Shown: positions 33,066-41,025, numbered from the stretch's first letter. The stretch: DNA of 64,000 nt from CAWGJF01 sp963715745 (GCA_963715745.1 OY970271.1:62001-126000), one strand, 5' to 3'. Notes: generated by a model not told the origin, from the letters alone. Made by a program: numbers and translations.

Positions 33066-35747
33066 TTAGTTCAGATTCACTAAAATTTCTCTCAACTTCC
33101 TAAGATTCTCCTGCCAATCCCTCTGCTTTGCTCTTTCTTTTTCAACGACTTCGGCAGGAGCGTTATTGACAAACTTTTCATTCGAAAGTTTCTTTTCTAT
33201 TCCTGCCAGTGAACCTTCGAGCCGTGAAATTTCTTTTTGAAGTCTTTGTCTTTCAACATCAAGATCAATCAATCCTACAAGCGGAATATAAATCTCACTA
33301 TCTTTTATAACTGCTGAAGCACTTGCTTTTGGCTTTTCGAGTTTTTCATCAATCTTAAGTTCTTCAACTTTAGCAAGCTTCTTTATATAATCAACCTGGT
33401 AATCTGCAACTTTTTTTGTTTTAAGGAAGGCATTTACTTTTTTGGATGGTGGAATGTTCATCTCACCGCGTATATTTCTAATTGCCATTACAATATTCTG
33501 AACCGTTTCCATTTCGGCATCTGCTTCCGGTTTAATTAATTCTTTTTTCAATTCAGGAAAATCTGAAACAGAAATGCTTTCTCCTTCTTTCCTAACCTTT
33601 ATTAGCTGCCACAACTCTTCAGTAATAAACGGCATAAAAGGATGAACAAGCTTTAGCATCTCTTCAAAAATTGAAAGCGCTCTTGTTAAAACTGCCGACT
33701 TTACTTTTTCATCATCCGAATAAAGCCTGTTCTTCATCATCTCAACGTACCAGTCGCAGTAATCATTCCACACAAATGAGTAAACCATTTTTACTGCATT
33801 ATTTATTTCAAACTTATCCATCGCATTATTAAAATCAGCAATTGTTTCATTGAAGCGGGAGATTATCCATTCATCTGCAAAATCGATGTGAGCATCTGCC
33901 AGTTTTTCATCAATTTTTATATTTTCAGCGTTCATCAAAAGGAATCTTCCTGCATTCCAGATTTTATTTGCAAAGTTTCTTCCAAGTTCACATTTGTCTG
34001 TGCTGAATAAAACATCCTGACCAAGCGGAGCCAGATAAAGAACTGTAAACCTGAGAGCATCTGCACCGTAATCGCGGATAACATCTAAAGGATCGGGAGA
34101 GTTGCCGAGCGACTTGCTCATCTTTCTTCCCTGCACATCCCTAATGACACTTGTAAAGTACACATCGCTGAAAGGAATATCTTTTCTGAAGTGCATTCCA
34201 GCCATAATCATTCTTGCAACCCAGAAGAAAATTATATCCGGCGCAGTTACAAGCATTGAAGTCGGGTAATAATATTTTCTTTCCTCTTCAGTTCTGAAAA
34301 TTGCATGTGCCCAAATCCAGCTTGAAGCCCACGTATCCAGAACATCTTCATCCTGCTTTAAATTGGTTGAGCCACAGTGCGGACATTTTTCCGGTTTGTC
34401 AACTGATACAATCGGTTCTTTGCATTCAAGCTTGCAGTGATCATCACCGACACAATACCAAACAGGAATTCTGTGTCCCCACCAGAGCTGACGTGAGATG
34501 CACCAGTCTTTAATGTTTTCCATCCAGTGGAAATATGTTTTCTCCCAGTGTTCAGGGTGAAATTTTACTTTGCTGTCTTTTACAACATCGAGAGCAGGTT
34601 TTGCAAGCTCGTTCATTTTCATAAACCACTGTTCGGAAAGATACGGTTCAATCGGAACTCCGCCTCTTTCCGAGTAACCGACTTTGTTCTGGTAATCCTC
34701 TATCTTTTCCATCAGGTTATTTTTCTCAAACCACTCGACGACTTTCTTTCTTACTTCGTAACGATCCATACCCTGAAGCCAGTCAGGAACGTTTTTGTTT
34801 GTTGTTGCATCCGGGTTAAATATGTTTATGATTTCAAGCTTGTGCCGCTGACCCATATCGTAATCATTCAAATCGTGTGCAGGTGTAACTTTAACTGCGC
34901 CTGTTCCGAAATCCATATCGACATAATCATCTGCAAAGATTGGAATTTCCCTGTCAACAATCGGGAGCATTACTTTTTTGCCAATCAGGTTTTTATATCT
35001 TTCATCATTCGGATTGACTGCAATACCAGTATCGCCAAGCATTGTTTCGGGTCGGGTTGTTGCAACAACTATGTACCTGCCCTCCGAAGCTTTAGCGTAG
35101 GAGGGTTTGTCTGAACCAACAACCGGATAGCGGAAATACCAGAGCTTCCCGTTAACTGCCCTGTACAAAACTTCTTCATCGGAAATTGCGGAACGTGAAG
35201 CCGGATCCCAGTTAACCATTCTGAAGCCGCGGTATATTTTTCCTTCTTTGTAAAGATCGACAAAAGCTTTTATCACTTCGCGGTAGTAATCGTCATCCAT
35301 TGTGAAGCGTTCGCGCCGCCAGTCGCAGCTAACACCAAGCTTTTTTAGCTGCTGGATAATTATTCCGCCGTACTTATCTTTCCACTCGCGGCAGTGCTTT
35401 AAGAATTCTTCCCTGCCGATTTCGTGCTTGTCAATTCCCTTCTCTTTTAAGAATGCTGTAACCTTTGCTTCGGTTGCAATCGATGCGTGGTCTGTTCCCG
35501 GAACCCAACAGGAGTTGTAGCCCTGCATTCTTTTTAAACGAATGTAAACATCCTGTATTGTGTTGTTGAGGATGTGTCCCATCGTAAGCATACCGGTAAC
35601 ATTCGGAGGAGGAATGGCAATTGTAAATGGTGGTTTTTCATTCGGTTCTGAGTGAAACAGTTTATTGTCGAGCCAGTATTTGTACCACTTATCCTCCGTC
35701 TTTGAAGGATCGTATGCTTTTGGGATTTCGCGTATGGTTTCTGTCAT
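33066..35747 (-). CDS. valS: Valine--tRNA ligase
   Basis: An 893-aa class I synthetase. The HIGH-type motif is PPPNVTGMLTMGHILNNTIQD near residue 48-68. The editing domain has VVATTRPETMLGDTGIAVNP, the zinc knuckle is CPHCGSTNL, the KMSKS-type motif is GRKMSKSLGNSPDPLDVI, and the C-terminal coiled coil starts DVERQRLQKEISRLEG. Between YPVVGSDK and YIVVATTRPE an extra PSYAKASEGR stretch is encoded by a palindrome (35080-35105). The start ATG at 35747 is confirmed by a second, diverged copy of the same 5' end at 36526. Confidence 0.96.
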   Translation of the reverse strand: MTETIREIPKAYDPSKTEDKWYKYWLDNKLFHSEPNEKPPFTIAIPPPNVTGMLTMGHILNNTIQDVYIRLKRMQGYNSCWVPGTDHASIATEAKVTAFLKEKGIDKHEIGREEFLKHCREWKDKYGGIIIQQLKKLGVSCDWRRERFTMDDDYYREVIKAFVDLYKEGKIYRGFRMVNWDPASRSAISDEEVLYRAVNGKLWYFRYPVVGSDKPSYAKASEGRYIVVATTRPETMLGDTGIAVNPNDERYKNLIGKKVMLPIVDREIPIFADDYVDMDFGTGAVKVTPAHDLNDYDMGQRHKLEIINIFNPDATTNKNVPDWLQGMDRYEVRKKVVEWFEKNNLMEKIEDYQNKVGYSERGGVPIEPYLSEQWFMKMNELAKPALDVVKDSKVKFHPEHWEKTYFHWMENIKDWCISRQLWWGHRIPVWYCVGDDHCKLECKEPIVSVDKPEKCPHCGSTNLKQDEDVLDTWASSWIWAHAIFRTEEERKYYYPTSMLVTAPDIIFFWVARMIMAGMHFRKDIPFSDVYFTSVIRDVQGRKMSKSLGNSPDPLDVIRDYGADALRFTVLYLAPLGQDVLFSTDKCELGRNFANKIWNAGRFLLMNAENIKIDEKLADAHIDFADEWIISRFNETIADFNNAMDKFEINNAVKMVYSFVWNDYCDWYVEMMKNRLYSDDEKVKSAVLTRALSIFEEMLKLVHPFMPFITEELWQLIKVRKEGESISVSDFPELKKELIKPEADAEMETVQNIVMAIRNIRGEMNIPPSKKVNAFLKTKKVADYQVDYIKKLAKVEELKIDEKLEKPKASASAVIKDSEIYIPLVGLIDLDVERQRLQKEISRLEGSLAGIEKKLSNEKFVNNAPAEVVEKERAKQRDWQENLRKLREILVNLN
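35080..35105. repeat. Palindromic repeat inserted in frame inside valS
   Basis: CCCTCC at 35080-35085 pairs with GGAGGG at 35100-35105 around an inner AAGCT-TT-AGC dyad. On the coding strand it encodes PSYAKASEG. It resembles the CCCGCCGAAGC...GGCGGG palindromes found between genes, and is comparable in kind to Rickettsia palindromic elements that sit inside genes. Confidence 0.6.
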
Positions 35748-35872
35748 TAAACTTCTTATAATTCGTTTTTTGAGGGTTAAATATAAGAAATTTTGAGATG
35801 AGGGATGCTTGATGCTGGTTACTTGATCCTGGATTTTTTTGCCAAAAACTTTTACTATAGTTATTTTTATGC

Positions 35873-36160
35873 GTGAAATATTTCAACTGGGATATTGCAA
35901 AAAATAAGAAACTTAAAGAAGAACGTAATATTTCTTTTGAGGATGTTTTATTCAGTATCAAGGATGGGAAGATTCTCGATTTACTTGAGCATCCCAACAA
36001 GGAAAAATATAAAGGACAAAAACTTCTTATTGTAGAAATAAATGATTATGCATATTTGGTTCCCTATATTGAATCAGAAAAAGAGTTATTTTTAAAGACA
36101 ATTATTCCAAGCAGAAAAGCAACTAAAAAATATTTGAGAAAGAAAAATGGCAAGAAATAA
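35873..36160 (+). CDS. BrnT-like toxin of a type II toxin-antitoxin pair
   Basis: A 95-aa protein starting MKYFNWDIAKNKKLKEERNISFEDVL. This matches the BrnT layout (F-x-W-D-x-x-K near the start, then SFEDV), and the end TIIPSRKATKKYLRKK matches the conserved R-x-A/T motif. BrnT proteins fold like RelE ribonucleases. The start is GTG; an ATG four bases upstream is out of frame. The gene overlaps the downstream antitoxin by 14 bp. It diverges from valS with about 125 bp between. Confidence 0.82.
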   Translation: MKYFNWDIAKNKKLKEERNISFEDVLFSIKDGKILDLLEHPNKEKYKGQKLLIVEINDYAYLVPYIESEKELFLKTIIPSRKATKKYLRKKNGKK

Positions 36161-36419
36161 ATTAGACAAAGAAGAAAAGGATATTCTCGATTCCTATAAC
36201 AAAGAAGAATGGAAATCTGCAAAAAGTTCAAAAAGGTTAAAGCAATTACAATCTCTTGCTGAATCAACTATTAAAAAAAATCTCAGCGTCAGAGTTAATA
36301 TTTCAAAAAGAGATTTTGATGAACTTCAAAAGAAGGCTATCAAAGAAGGAATTCCCTACCAAACACTCATTTCATCAATCCTCCATAAATATGTTAACGG
36401 CAGGTTGAGAGAAGGATAG
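36147..36419 (+). CDS. CopG/BrnA-like ribbon-helix-helix antitoxin
   Basis: A 90-aa protein. The N-terminus has the acidic DKEEKDILDSYNKEEWKS segment common to antitoxins paired with this toxin. The C-terminal RHH DNA-binding part reads LSVRVNISKRDFDELQKKA then GIPYQTLISSILHKYV. It should neutralise the upstream toxin and repress the pair. The stop at 36417-36419 is only 2 bp from the stop of the truncated valS copy on the other strand, which marks the edge of the inserted DNA. Confidence 0.85.
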   Translation: MARNKLDKEEKDILDSYNKEEWKSAKSSKRLKQLQSLAESTIKKNLSVRVNISKRDFDELQKKAIKEGIPYQTLISSILHKYVNGRLREG

Positions 36420-36421
36420 AT

Positions 36422-36526
36422 TCAATCGTGCCAGTATTTGTACCATTTATCCTCAGTCCCTGCCTCGACGGCAGACGGGTTTGAAGGATCGTATGCTTTA
36501 GGTATTTCGCGCTTGTTTTCTGTCAT
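36422..36526 (-). pseudogene. Truncated second copy of the valS 5' end
   Basis: A 34-codon frame MTENKREIPKAYDPS...TEDKWYKYWHD that aligns with the first 26 codons of valS (MTETIREIPKAYDPSKTEDKWYKYWLD). Over 85 ungapped bases (36430-36535 minus an insertion, against 35672-35756) I count 77 identities. Four of the six codons that differ are synonymous, so the copy diverged while still coding. A 21-bp insertion at 36459-36479 adds seven codons in frame. A TGA then ends it. Confidence 0.85.
36459..36479. repeat. 21-bp palindromic insertion in the valS remnant
   Basis: CCTGCCTCGACGGCAGACGG plus one more G, with a CTGCC-TCGA/C-GGCAG dyad. It is absent from the intact valS copy and its length is a multiple of three. 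Confidence 0.7.
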
Positions 36527-36549
36527 TAATCTTCTGGTTTATCAATTAT

Positions 36550-36616
36550 GCCTGCCCGCCGAAGTCATCCTGCACCTAATTTATTGGATGACAATTACGA
36601 CGAAGGCGGGAGGTGC
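36550..36616. repeat. REP-like long imperfect hairpin
   Basis: CCCGCCGAAG (36555-36564) faces GAAGGCGGG (36602-36610), and GTCATCC (36564-36570) faces GGATGAC (36586-36592). It is the same sequence type as the palindrome inserted in valS. No T-run follows on either strand. Confidence 0.6.
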
Positions 36617-36687
36617 AAATATAAGGATTTTTGAATCCTTTGATGACTTGTACTTGAATGTGAATTGATCTTATTTTATATGTAATA

Positions 36688-39171
36688 TTAGTTTTTCGTC
36701 GATTGTTTCTTTTTACTTCTCAATACTTTTTCTGCATTGCTCAAAACTTCTTGGAAGTTTCCTTTAACTGTTTCTAAAAAGCTAGCATTGAAGAGTTCGC
36801 AAGCATATTCTTCAGTTAAATTGTACCTTTTTGCTTTTGAAATCCAACTCTGATCAATTTCTGCTAAATAGTCAAGAAACATATTTGCTCTGTCAATTCT
36901 TAATTTTAATTTATCTGGATTACTTGCTTGATCAATTTGTTCTGTTATTATTTGGAGGTTATGCCAGTGTTCGTCAATAAAGATGGATGCATCAATCAAA
37001 CATGGTTCTAAATAAAGAAATTGGCGTGATAATTCTCTAACAATGTACCCGCCAAGCCTTGTAGGTAGCAATTTTGAGTGATGGTAAAGTTCTCGACCAT
37101 CATCTGTATAAATTAATCTACAAGCTAGGAGAGAATTTATAACTTGCTCTATATCTGGAGGTTTAATTCCAATTTGGTAGAGCTTGGATTCAAGTTCTTC
37201 ATGCGGTAGCCCTTCAAAAGTTGCTTCTGCGGCGAACTGAGTTAACATATTCAAAATTCTAAATCTTAATAACTGAGGGAATGGATAGCCCAACTTCGAA
37301 TCGAAAATATTCAGAAGTAATGACTCCTCCTCTCTGTAATATTTTTTTTGACCTAATATGATTCCCTTAAATACTTCATGACTTGGAAATTTACGATATT
37401 CGCCTTTCGTTAAATATGTGAAAAGAACTTGATCTGCAGAAATATGCCCACTTGATAAAAATTCTCTAATCAATTGTAATCCTCGCCTAATATCACCACC
37501 AGAAAGTACTTCTATTAAAAACCCAGCTTCATCAACTAATAATGATTTAGCCACTATTTCAAAGAATGAACTTAAATCTTTAACCCTCATTCTTTTTCCA
37601 GTCTCTGAAACTATTTCGGCTTCTTTACCTTTTAAAACTTTTTTTGCATATGTAAATCTTCTTGATAATACTGGCATAATCTGCGGAGGATCAATATATA
37701 TTGTATCAACTTGAAATGCATTAAATATTGGTGAATCTCTATGTTTAAGGTAGGTTGATTCTCTAATAGACATAATTACATTTAAGTTCATTATTCGAGC
37801 AGCTGCCTGTGCTTCTTGAAATATTTTATTTTGGTAACCTTCATCAGTAATTTGATCGACATTATCTATAACTAAAAATCCCGGTCTAAATTTGGTAGAA
37901 TTTGAAATAATTTTCTGAACAAATGGTTCTATTTCCTCTTTTTCACGTAAGATCATCTCGGAAATTTTTTTATTGAATTCATTAACATCAGCTTCAGAAA
38001 GTAATCTTAGTGCACCCTTTTTAAGTGAACTTATTTCATTACCATATGCCGGTTTGATAGAATTGTCCCATTCACCCAGATTGAACTCTCTGTCTTCATC
38101 AATCAACTTAAGAATTTGCTTATAAATAAATTCTCTGGGTGAATCTTCTTGAGTTCCAAACTTATAATCGATATAAAACCAAGTTATTTTACCATCAATT
38201 AATAGACGAGCTGATACTTTTCTTGTATAATGCAGGAAAGTGGTTTTGCCAGCACCGACAGGTCCAAGTAAAAGTATAAACTGATTTTTCTTCCTCGAAT
38301 AATTTTCCAATTTCTCATCTAAAGCTGTTACATTTTTAGCTTTCCGTACTCTAATCACTTTTCGTTCTAAGGGAGGTTTTAAATCTTTTAGATACATATG
38401 TAATCTTGTATCATATTTTAATCTGTCTGTACTTTTAATATAGCATATCTCAAGCGCCTCAATATCTTCCAAAAGGGATTCATCAGATAACGCCAAGTTA
38501 ACAGCTGGTTCTATATGTTCATAAATACTATTCCGTCCTAATCTAAATCCCGGTTCTTTGAATAAAGTAATTAATCTCCTACTATTGAACGAATCTTTTT
38601 TCCCGAAAATCTCATTCTCGAGCCCTCCTTCGACAACTCTTTGCTTGGAAAGTAATTCCCAAAACTCAACAAATCGATATTTTATATCTTCCAAACTCCT
38701 GAAAATTCGTGCAACGGTCTCATCGAAGGTAATACCATCAGTCCTAATTGAGGGAAATATAACCCAGGCATTACCGTTTGTTATAACTGAATAAGGGATT
38801 GATAATTTTCTCGAATAGTCTCTAACCTGTCTAATTGCCTCTCCAATTTCTCCCTCGGCAAGAACACCTCCTAATTTTAAAGTCGTTCGATTATTTGGTA
38901 GTGTAAAAGAAGCTCCTGTTTTCTTAGCTTCAACAATAATAGAGGTATTTGCTGTTGAAATTTTATAATCCGCATAAGTTGTTAGTCCATCTTCAGATAC
39001 GCGACTTTCATAATCAATATCATAATTCTTATCCCAGCCCAATATTGCTTCTAACATACTGTCGATTACTTTCTCCCGCGTATTTGCTTCATTTGTATCA
39101 GTTAAGCTTAGTTGACCATAAAATCCCATCAATTCTTTAAGATTCTTTAATCCCGCCTCAATGTCTTGCAT
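36688..39171 (-). CDS. Fusion of HsdR-N-like PD-(D/E)XK nuclease domain with a P-loop NTPase (candidate defence protein)
   Basis: An 827-aa protein. Residues ~30-170 look like the N-terminal nuclease domain of type I restriction R subunits: TREKVIDSMLEAILGWD, then the catalytic pattern ADYKI (D68) ... IIVEAKK (E81-x-K83), then the QVRDYSRKLSIPYSVITNGNAW block. A P-loop NTPase follows with Walker A GPVGAGKTT (303-311) and Walker B FLVIDNVDQ (432-440). The ~350-residue C-terminus is helical and winged-helix-like. There are no helicase motifs and no HsdM/HsdS nearby, so it is not a classical restriction subunit. AAGGGA provides the ribosome site. Confidence 0.75.
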   Translation of the reverse strand: MQDIEAGLKNLKELMGFYGQLSLTDTNEANTREKVIDSMLEAILGWDKNYDIDYESRVSEDGLTTYADYKISTANTSIIVEAKKTGASFTLPNNRTTLKLGGVLAEGEIGEAIRQVRDYSRKLSIPYSVITNGNAWVIFPSIRTDGITFDETVARIFRSLEDIKYRFVEFWELLSKQRVVEGGLENEIFGKKDSFNSRRLITLFKEPGFRLGRNSIYEHIEPAVNLALSDESLLEDIEALEICYIKSTDRLKYDTRLHMYLKDLKPPLERKVIRVRKAKNVTALDEKLENYSRKKNQFILLLGPVGAGKTTFLHYTRKVSARLLIDGKITWFYIDYKFGTQEDSPREFIYKQILKLIDEDREFNLGEWDNSIKPAYGNEISSLKKGALRLLSEADVNEFNKKISEMILREKEEIEPFVQKIISNSTKFRPGFLVIDNVDQITDEGYQNKIFQEAQAAARIMNLNVIMSIRESTYLKHRDSPIFNAFQVDTIYIDPPQIMPVLSRRFTYAKKVLKGKEAEIVSETGKRMRVKDLSSFFEIVAKSLLVDEAGFLIEVLSGGDIRRGLQLIREFLSSGHISADQVLFTYLTKGEYRKFPSHEVFKGIILGQKKYYREEESLLLNIFDSKLGYPFPQLLRFRILNMLTQFAAEATFEGLPHEELESKLYQIGIKPPDIEQVINSLLACRLIYTDDGRELYHHSKLLPTRLGGYIVRELSRQFLYLEPCLIDASIFIDEHWHNLQIITEQIDQASNPDKLKLRIDRANMFLDYLAEIDQSWISKAKRYNLTEEYACELFNASFLETVKGNFQEVLSNAEKVLRSKKKQSTKN

Positions 39172-39221
39172 TATATTTCCCTTTAGTTATAAACTTTATT
39201 AGTCAAATACTATTTAAATAA

Positions 39222-39440
39222 TTAGTTGTTATAATTACTCACTGCTTCAACCTCAAACGCATCATTAGTTACCATTTCAATCTCATTTATTCTAAAGCTG
39301 TGCTGTTCACGTTCTTTTTCTGTAGAGGCATCATTTTCTCCGGCAATAAAAAACTCGGTAAGGGACATTGCCTCTTCTTCGTTGTTTGCATCAATGTTCA
39401 CTATGTAATCGCGGTGGAGAGAAACTTTGTATGTTTTCAT
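39222..39440 (-). CDS. Small conserved-looking acidic protein upstream of the nuclease-NTPase gene
   Basis: A 72-aa protein (MKTYKVSLHRDYIVNIDANNEEEAMSL...) rich in Glu and Asn. The strand-helix pattern at the N-terminus resembles small DpnD/PcfM-like domains, but I do not recognise it firmly. The start is ATG at 39440 with AAAGGA upstream. It is co-directional with the 827-aa gene, 50 bp apart, so the two may form an operon. Function unknown. Confidence 0.6.
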   Translation of the reverse strand: MKTYKVSLHRDYIVNIDANNEEEAMSLTEFFIAGENDASTEKEREQHSFRINEIEMVTNDAFEVEAVSNYNN

Positions 39441-39637
39441 TGGCAATCCTTTCGGTCTAATAATTTCCGGTTTAAATTTATCAAAACTTACCGAAAGAAG
39501 CCTGTTTATTTAGCTAAATTTCTACAAATTACCTTTCAGATAATTAAACTATTATTCCGTGAAAGTTTCGTGATTTTTCAACTTTAATTTTGCCTTGCTA
39601 ATTATATTTTACAACAAATAATTTAAACGGAGATAAA

Positions 39638-40231
39638 ATGAAGTTCACAAAATCTTTAGCGGGTATCTTTTTATTGATAGTGCTTTTTTCTGCCGCACCG
39701 TTTGCACAGGACAGCGGGAATATGAAGAATGATATGAGCAAAAAGGAAATGATGAACAAAGAAAAAATGCACGACGATATGATGCAGAACGAAATGAAGC
39801 ACAGTATCTGCACAAATACGGCAGGGCTTGCAATCAACGGTTTCGATCCGGTTTCATATTTTACAGACGGTAAACCGGCACTGGGAAAAAAGGATTACAC
39901 TTACGAGTGGATGAATGCAAAATGGCAGTTCGCAAGTGAAGATCATCTTAATAAGTTTAAAGAAGATCCTGCAAAGTACGCACCGCAGTTCGGCGGGTTT
40001 TGTGCTTATGCAGTAAGCAAAAACACAACCGCTCCCGGCAACCCGACTGCCTGGCAGATTAAAGATGGGAAGCTTTACCTGAATGTAAGTGGTGATGTTC
40101 AAAAACTTTTTAATAAAGATATCGAAGCGAATATTAAAAAAGCAGAAAAGAACTGGCAATCAATGATGAGCGATGAAAAAATGATGGATGATAAGAAAAT
40201 GATGAACGATAAAATGGAAAAGAAGAACTAA
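39638..40231 (+). CDS. Secreted YHS-domain protein, methionine-rich
   Basis: A 197-aa protein. After the signal peptide (FLLIVLFSAAPFAQ) comes a Met/Lys/Asp-rich stretch, then the YHS-like domain (GLAINGFDPVSYFTDGKPALGKKDYTYEWMNAKWQFASEDHLNKFKEDPAKYAPQFGG in type). The tail is again Met-rich (EKMMDDKKMMNDKMEKK). YHS domains occur in metal-handling proteins and Met-rich tails often bind copper or silver, so periplasmic metal binding is a reasonable inference. Confidence 0.87.
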   Translation: MKFTKSLAGIFLLIVLFSAAPFAQDSGNMKNDMSKKEMMNKEKMHDDMMQNEMKHSICTNTAGLAINGFDPVSYFTDGKPALGKKDYTYEWMNAKWQFASEDHLNKFKEDPAKYAPQFGGFCAYAVSKNTTAPGNPTAWQIKDGKLYLNVSGDVQKLFNKDIEANIKKAEKNWQSMMSDEKMMDDKKMMNDKMEKKN

Positions 40232-40244
40232 AGACAAAATGCTG

Positions 40245-40283
40245 AATGCTGGTTTTTGGTTTTGATTACTGAGAACCGGCATT
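40245..40283 (+). terminator. Possible terminator hairpin after the YHS gene
   Basis: AATGCTGGTT (40245-40254) pairs with AACCGGCATT (40274-40283), 10 bp with one wobble, and is followed by CTTTTCC. The loop is long and the T-run weak, so a REP-like origin is also possible. Confidence 0.45.
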
Positions 40284-40335
40284 CTTTTCCTTCTGTTCTA
40301 CCTCCTTTCAATTAATTGAACAATCATATTATATT

Positions 40336-40353
40336 TATACCCGAACGGTTATA
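40336..40353. promoter_or_regulatory. hip operator O1
   Basis: TATACCCGAACGGTTATA, an imperfect dyad of the TATACC...GGTATA type, first of four copies upstream of the hipB-like gene. Confidence 0.75.
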
Positions 40354-40376
40354 AAAATTATGTTTTTTCTATGTTT

Positions 40377-40394
40377 TATACCCGTAAAGGATTA
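40377..40394. promoter_or_regulatory. hip operator O2
   Basis: TATACCCGTAAAGGATTA, 41 bp after O1 start to start. The right half is the least conserved. Confidence 0.72.
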
Positions 40395-40416
40395 TTTTTT
40401 AATTATCTATTGATTT

Positions 40417-40434
40417 TATACCCGTAAAGGTATA
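40417..40434. promoter_or_regulatory. hip operator O3
   Basis: TATACCCGTAAAGGTATA, the best match to a perfect TATACC/GGTATA dyad, 40 bp after O2. Confidence 0.8.
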
Positions 40435-40456
40435 TTTTTTCAAAAAGAATAAATAT

Positions 40457-40474
40457 CATACCCGAACAGGTATA
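40457..40474. promoter_or_regulatory. hip operator O4, overlapping the hipB ribosome site
   Basis: CATACCCGAACAGGTATA, 40 bp after O3. Its AGG is 7 nt before the hipB ATG (40478) and is the only Shine-Dalgarno-like sequence there, so the same bases seem to serve as operator half-site and ribosome site. Confidence 0.77.
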
Positions 40475-40477
40475 ATT

Positions 40478-40696
40478 ATGAACAATAATATAAACCCGAT
40501 TGCTTCATTTGTAAAAGAAAAGAGAAAAAAATTAAAGCTAACTCAAGTTGAGCTTGCAGAAAAAGCAGGTGTAGGCATCCGCTTTATAAGAGAGCTTGAG
40601 CAGGGAAAGGAAACACTTCAGCTCAACAAAGTAAACCAGGTACTTCAGCTTTTCGGGCACGTAGCGGGACCAGTTAAAAAATCATTTACGGAATAA
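40478..40696 (+). CDS. hipB: HipB-like XRE-family repressor of a tripartite HipBST module
   Basis: A 72-aa helix-turn-helix protein (SFVKEKRKKLKLTQVELAEKAGVGIRFIRELEQGK, the HTH_3 pattern), length and position as HipB. It should bind the four TATACC...GGTATA dyads upstream and repress the operon. hipS begins 2 bp after its stop. In known HipBST systems the small middle protein rather than HipB is the antitoxin; that may apply here. Confidence 0.9.
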   Translation: MNNNINPIASFVKEKRKKLKLTQVELAEKAGVGIRFIRELEQGKETLQLNKVNQVLQLFGHVAGPVKKSFTE

Positions 40697-40698
40697 AC

Positions 40699-41025
40699 AT
40701 GAGAAAAGGAAAAGTTTTTTATAAAGACAAGTTTGCCGGAATAATCTTCGAAGATTCAAATGGTATTTCATTTGTTTATGATAAAGAATATTTAAAATCG
40801 GAAAACGCAAAACCTGTTAGCTTAACGATGCCGTTACAAGAGGAATCATATACAGATAAAAATATGCTGCTGTTCTTTGACGGGTTAATACCTGAAGGAT
40901 GGCTGCTCGAAATTGCGGAAAATAACTGGAAAATAAATCCGCGCGACAGGATGGGTTTATTGCTAGCCTTTTGTAAAGATACAATAGGCGCAGTAAGTGT
41001 TATGGAGGAAAAAGAAAATGAATAA
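40699..41025 (+). CDS. hipS: HipS-like antitoxin (separate HipA N-subdomain 1)
   Basis: A 108-aa protein corresponding to the N-subdomain-1 of HipA (GKVFYKDKFAGIIFEDSNGISFVYD ... LTMPLQEESY ... FFDGLIPEGWLLEIAENNWKINPRDRMGLLLAFCKDTIGAVSV). In canonical HipA this part is fused to the kinase; here it ends with its own stop and overlaps the kinase gene by 8 bp. That split is the hallmark of HipBST systems, where HipS blocks the kinase. Confidence 0.88.
   Translation: MRKGKVFYKDKFAGIIFEDSNGISFVYDKEYLKSENAKPVSLTMPLQEESYTDKNMLLFFDGLIPEGWLLEIAENNWKINPRDRMGLLLAFCKDTIGAVSVMEEKENE

Noticed and set aside
34527..35114. 195-codon open frame on the plus strand
   Set aside because: It lies fully inside valS on the opposite strand; the valS protein is conserved throughout, so this is a shadow frame.
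35800..35845. Repeated CTTGATxCTGG words as a possible regulatory repeat before the toxin gene
   Set aside because: Only two or three imperfect units of a low-complexity minisatellite type; no dyad symmetry typical for a CopG-like antitoxin operator.
36438..36668. 76-codon plus-strand frame over the valS remnant
   Set aside because: It reads antisense through the truncated valS copy and a REP-like hairpin and has no ribosome site.
36688..39171. Ordinary type I restriction R subunit
   Set aside because: Only the N-terminal nuclease-like domain fits; the DEAD-box helicase motifs are missing, and there is no HsdM or HsdS gene.
40336..40474. Four near-identical 18-bp repeats at 40-41 bp intervals, like a short CRISPR array
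   Set aside because: The repeats are palindromic TATACC/GGTATA dyads, the intervals are AT-rich promoter-like sequence, no cas gene is near, and the last copy abuts hipB. They are operators.
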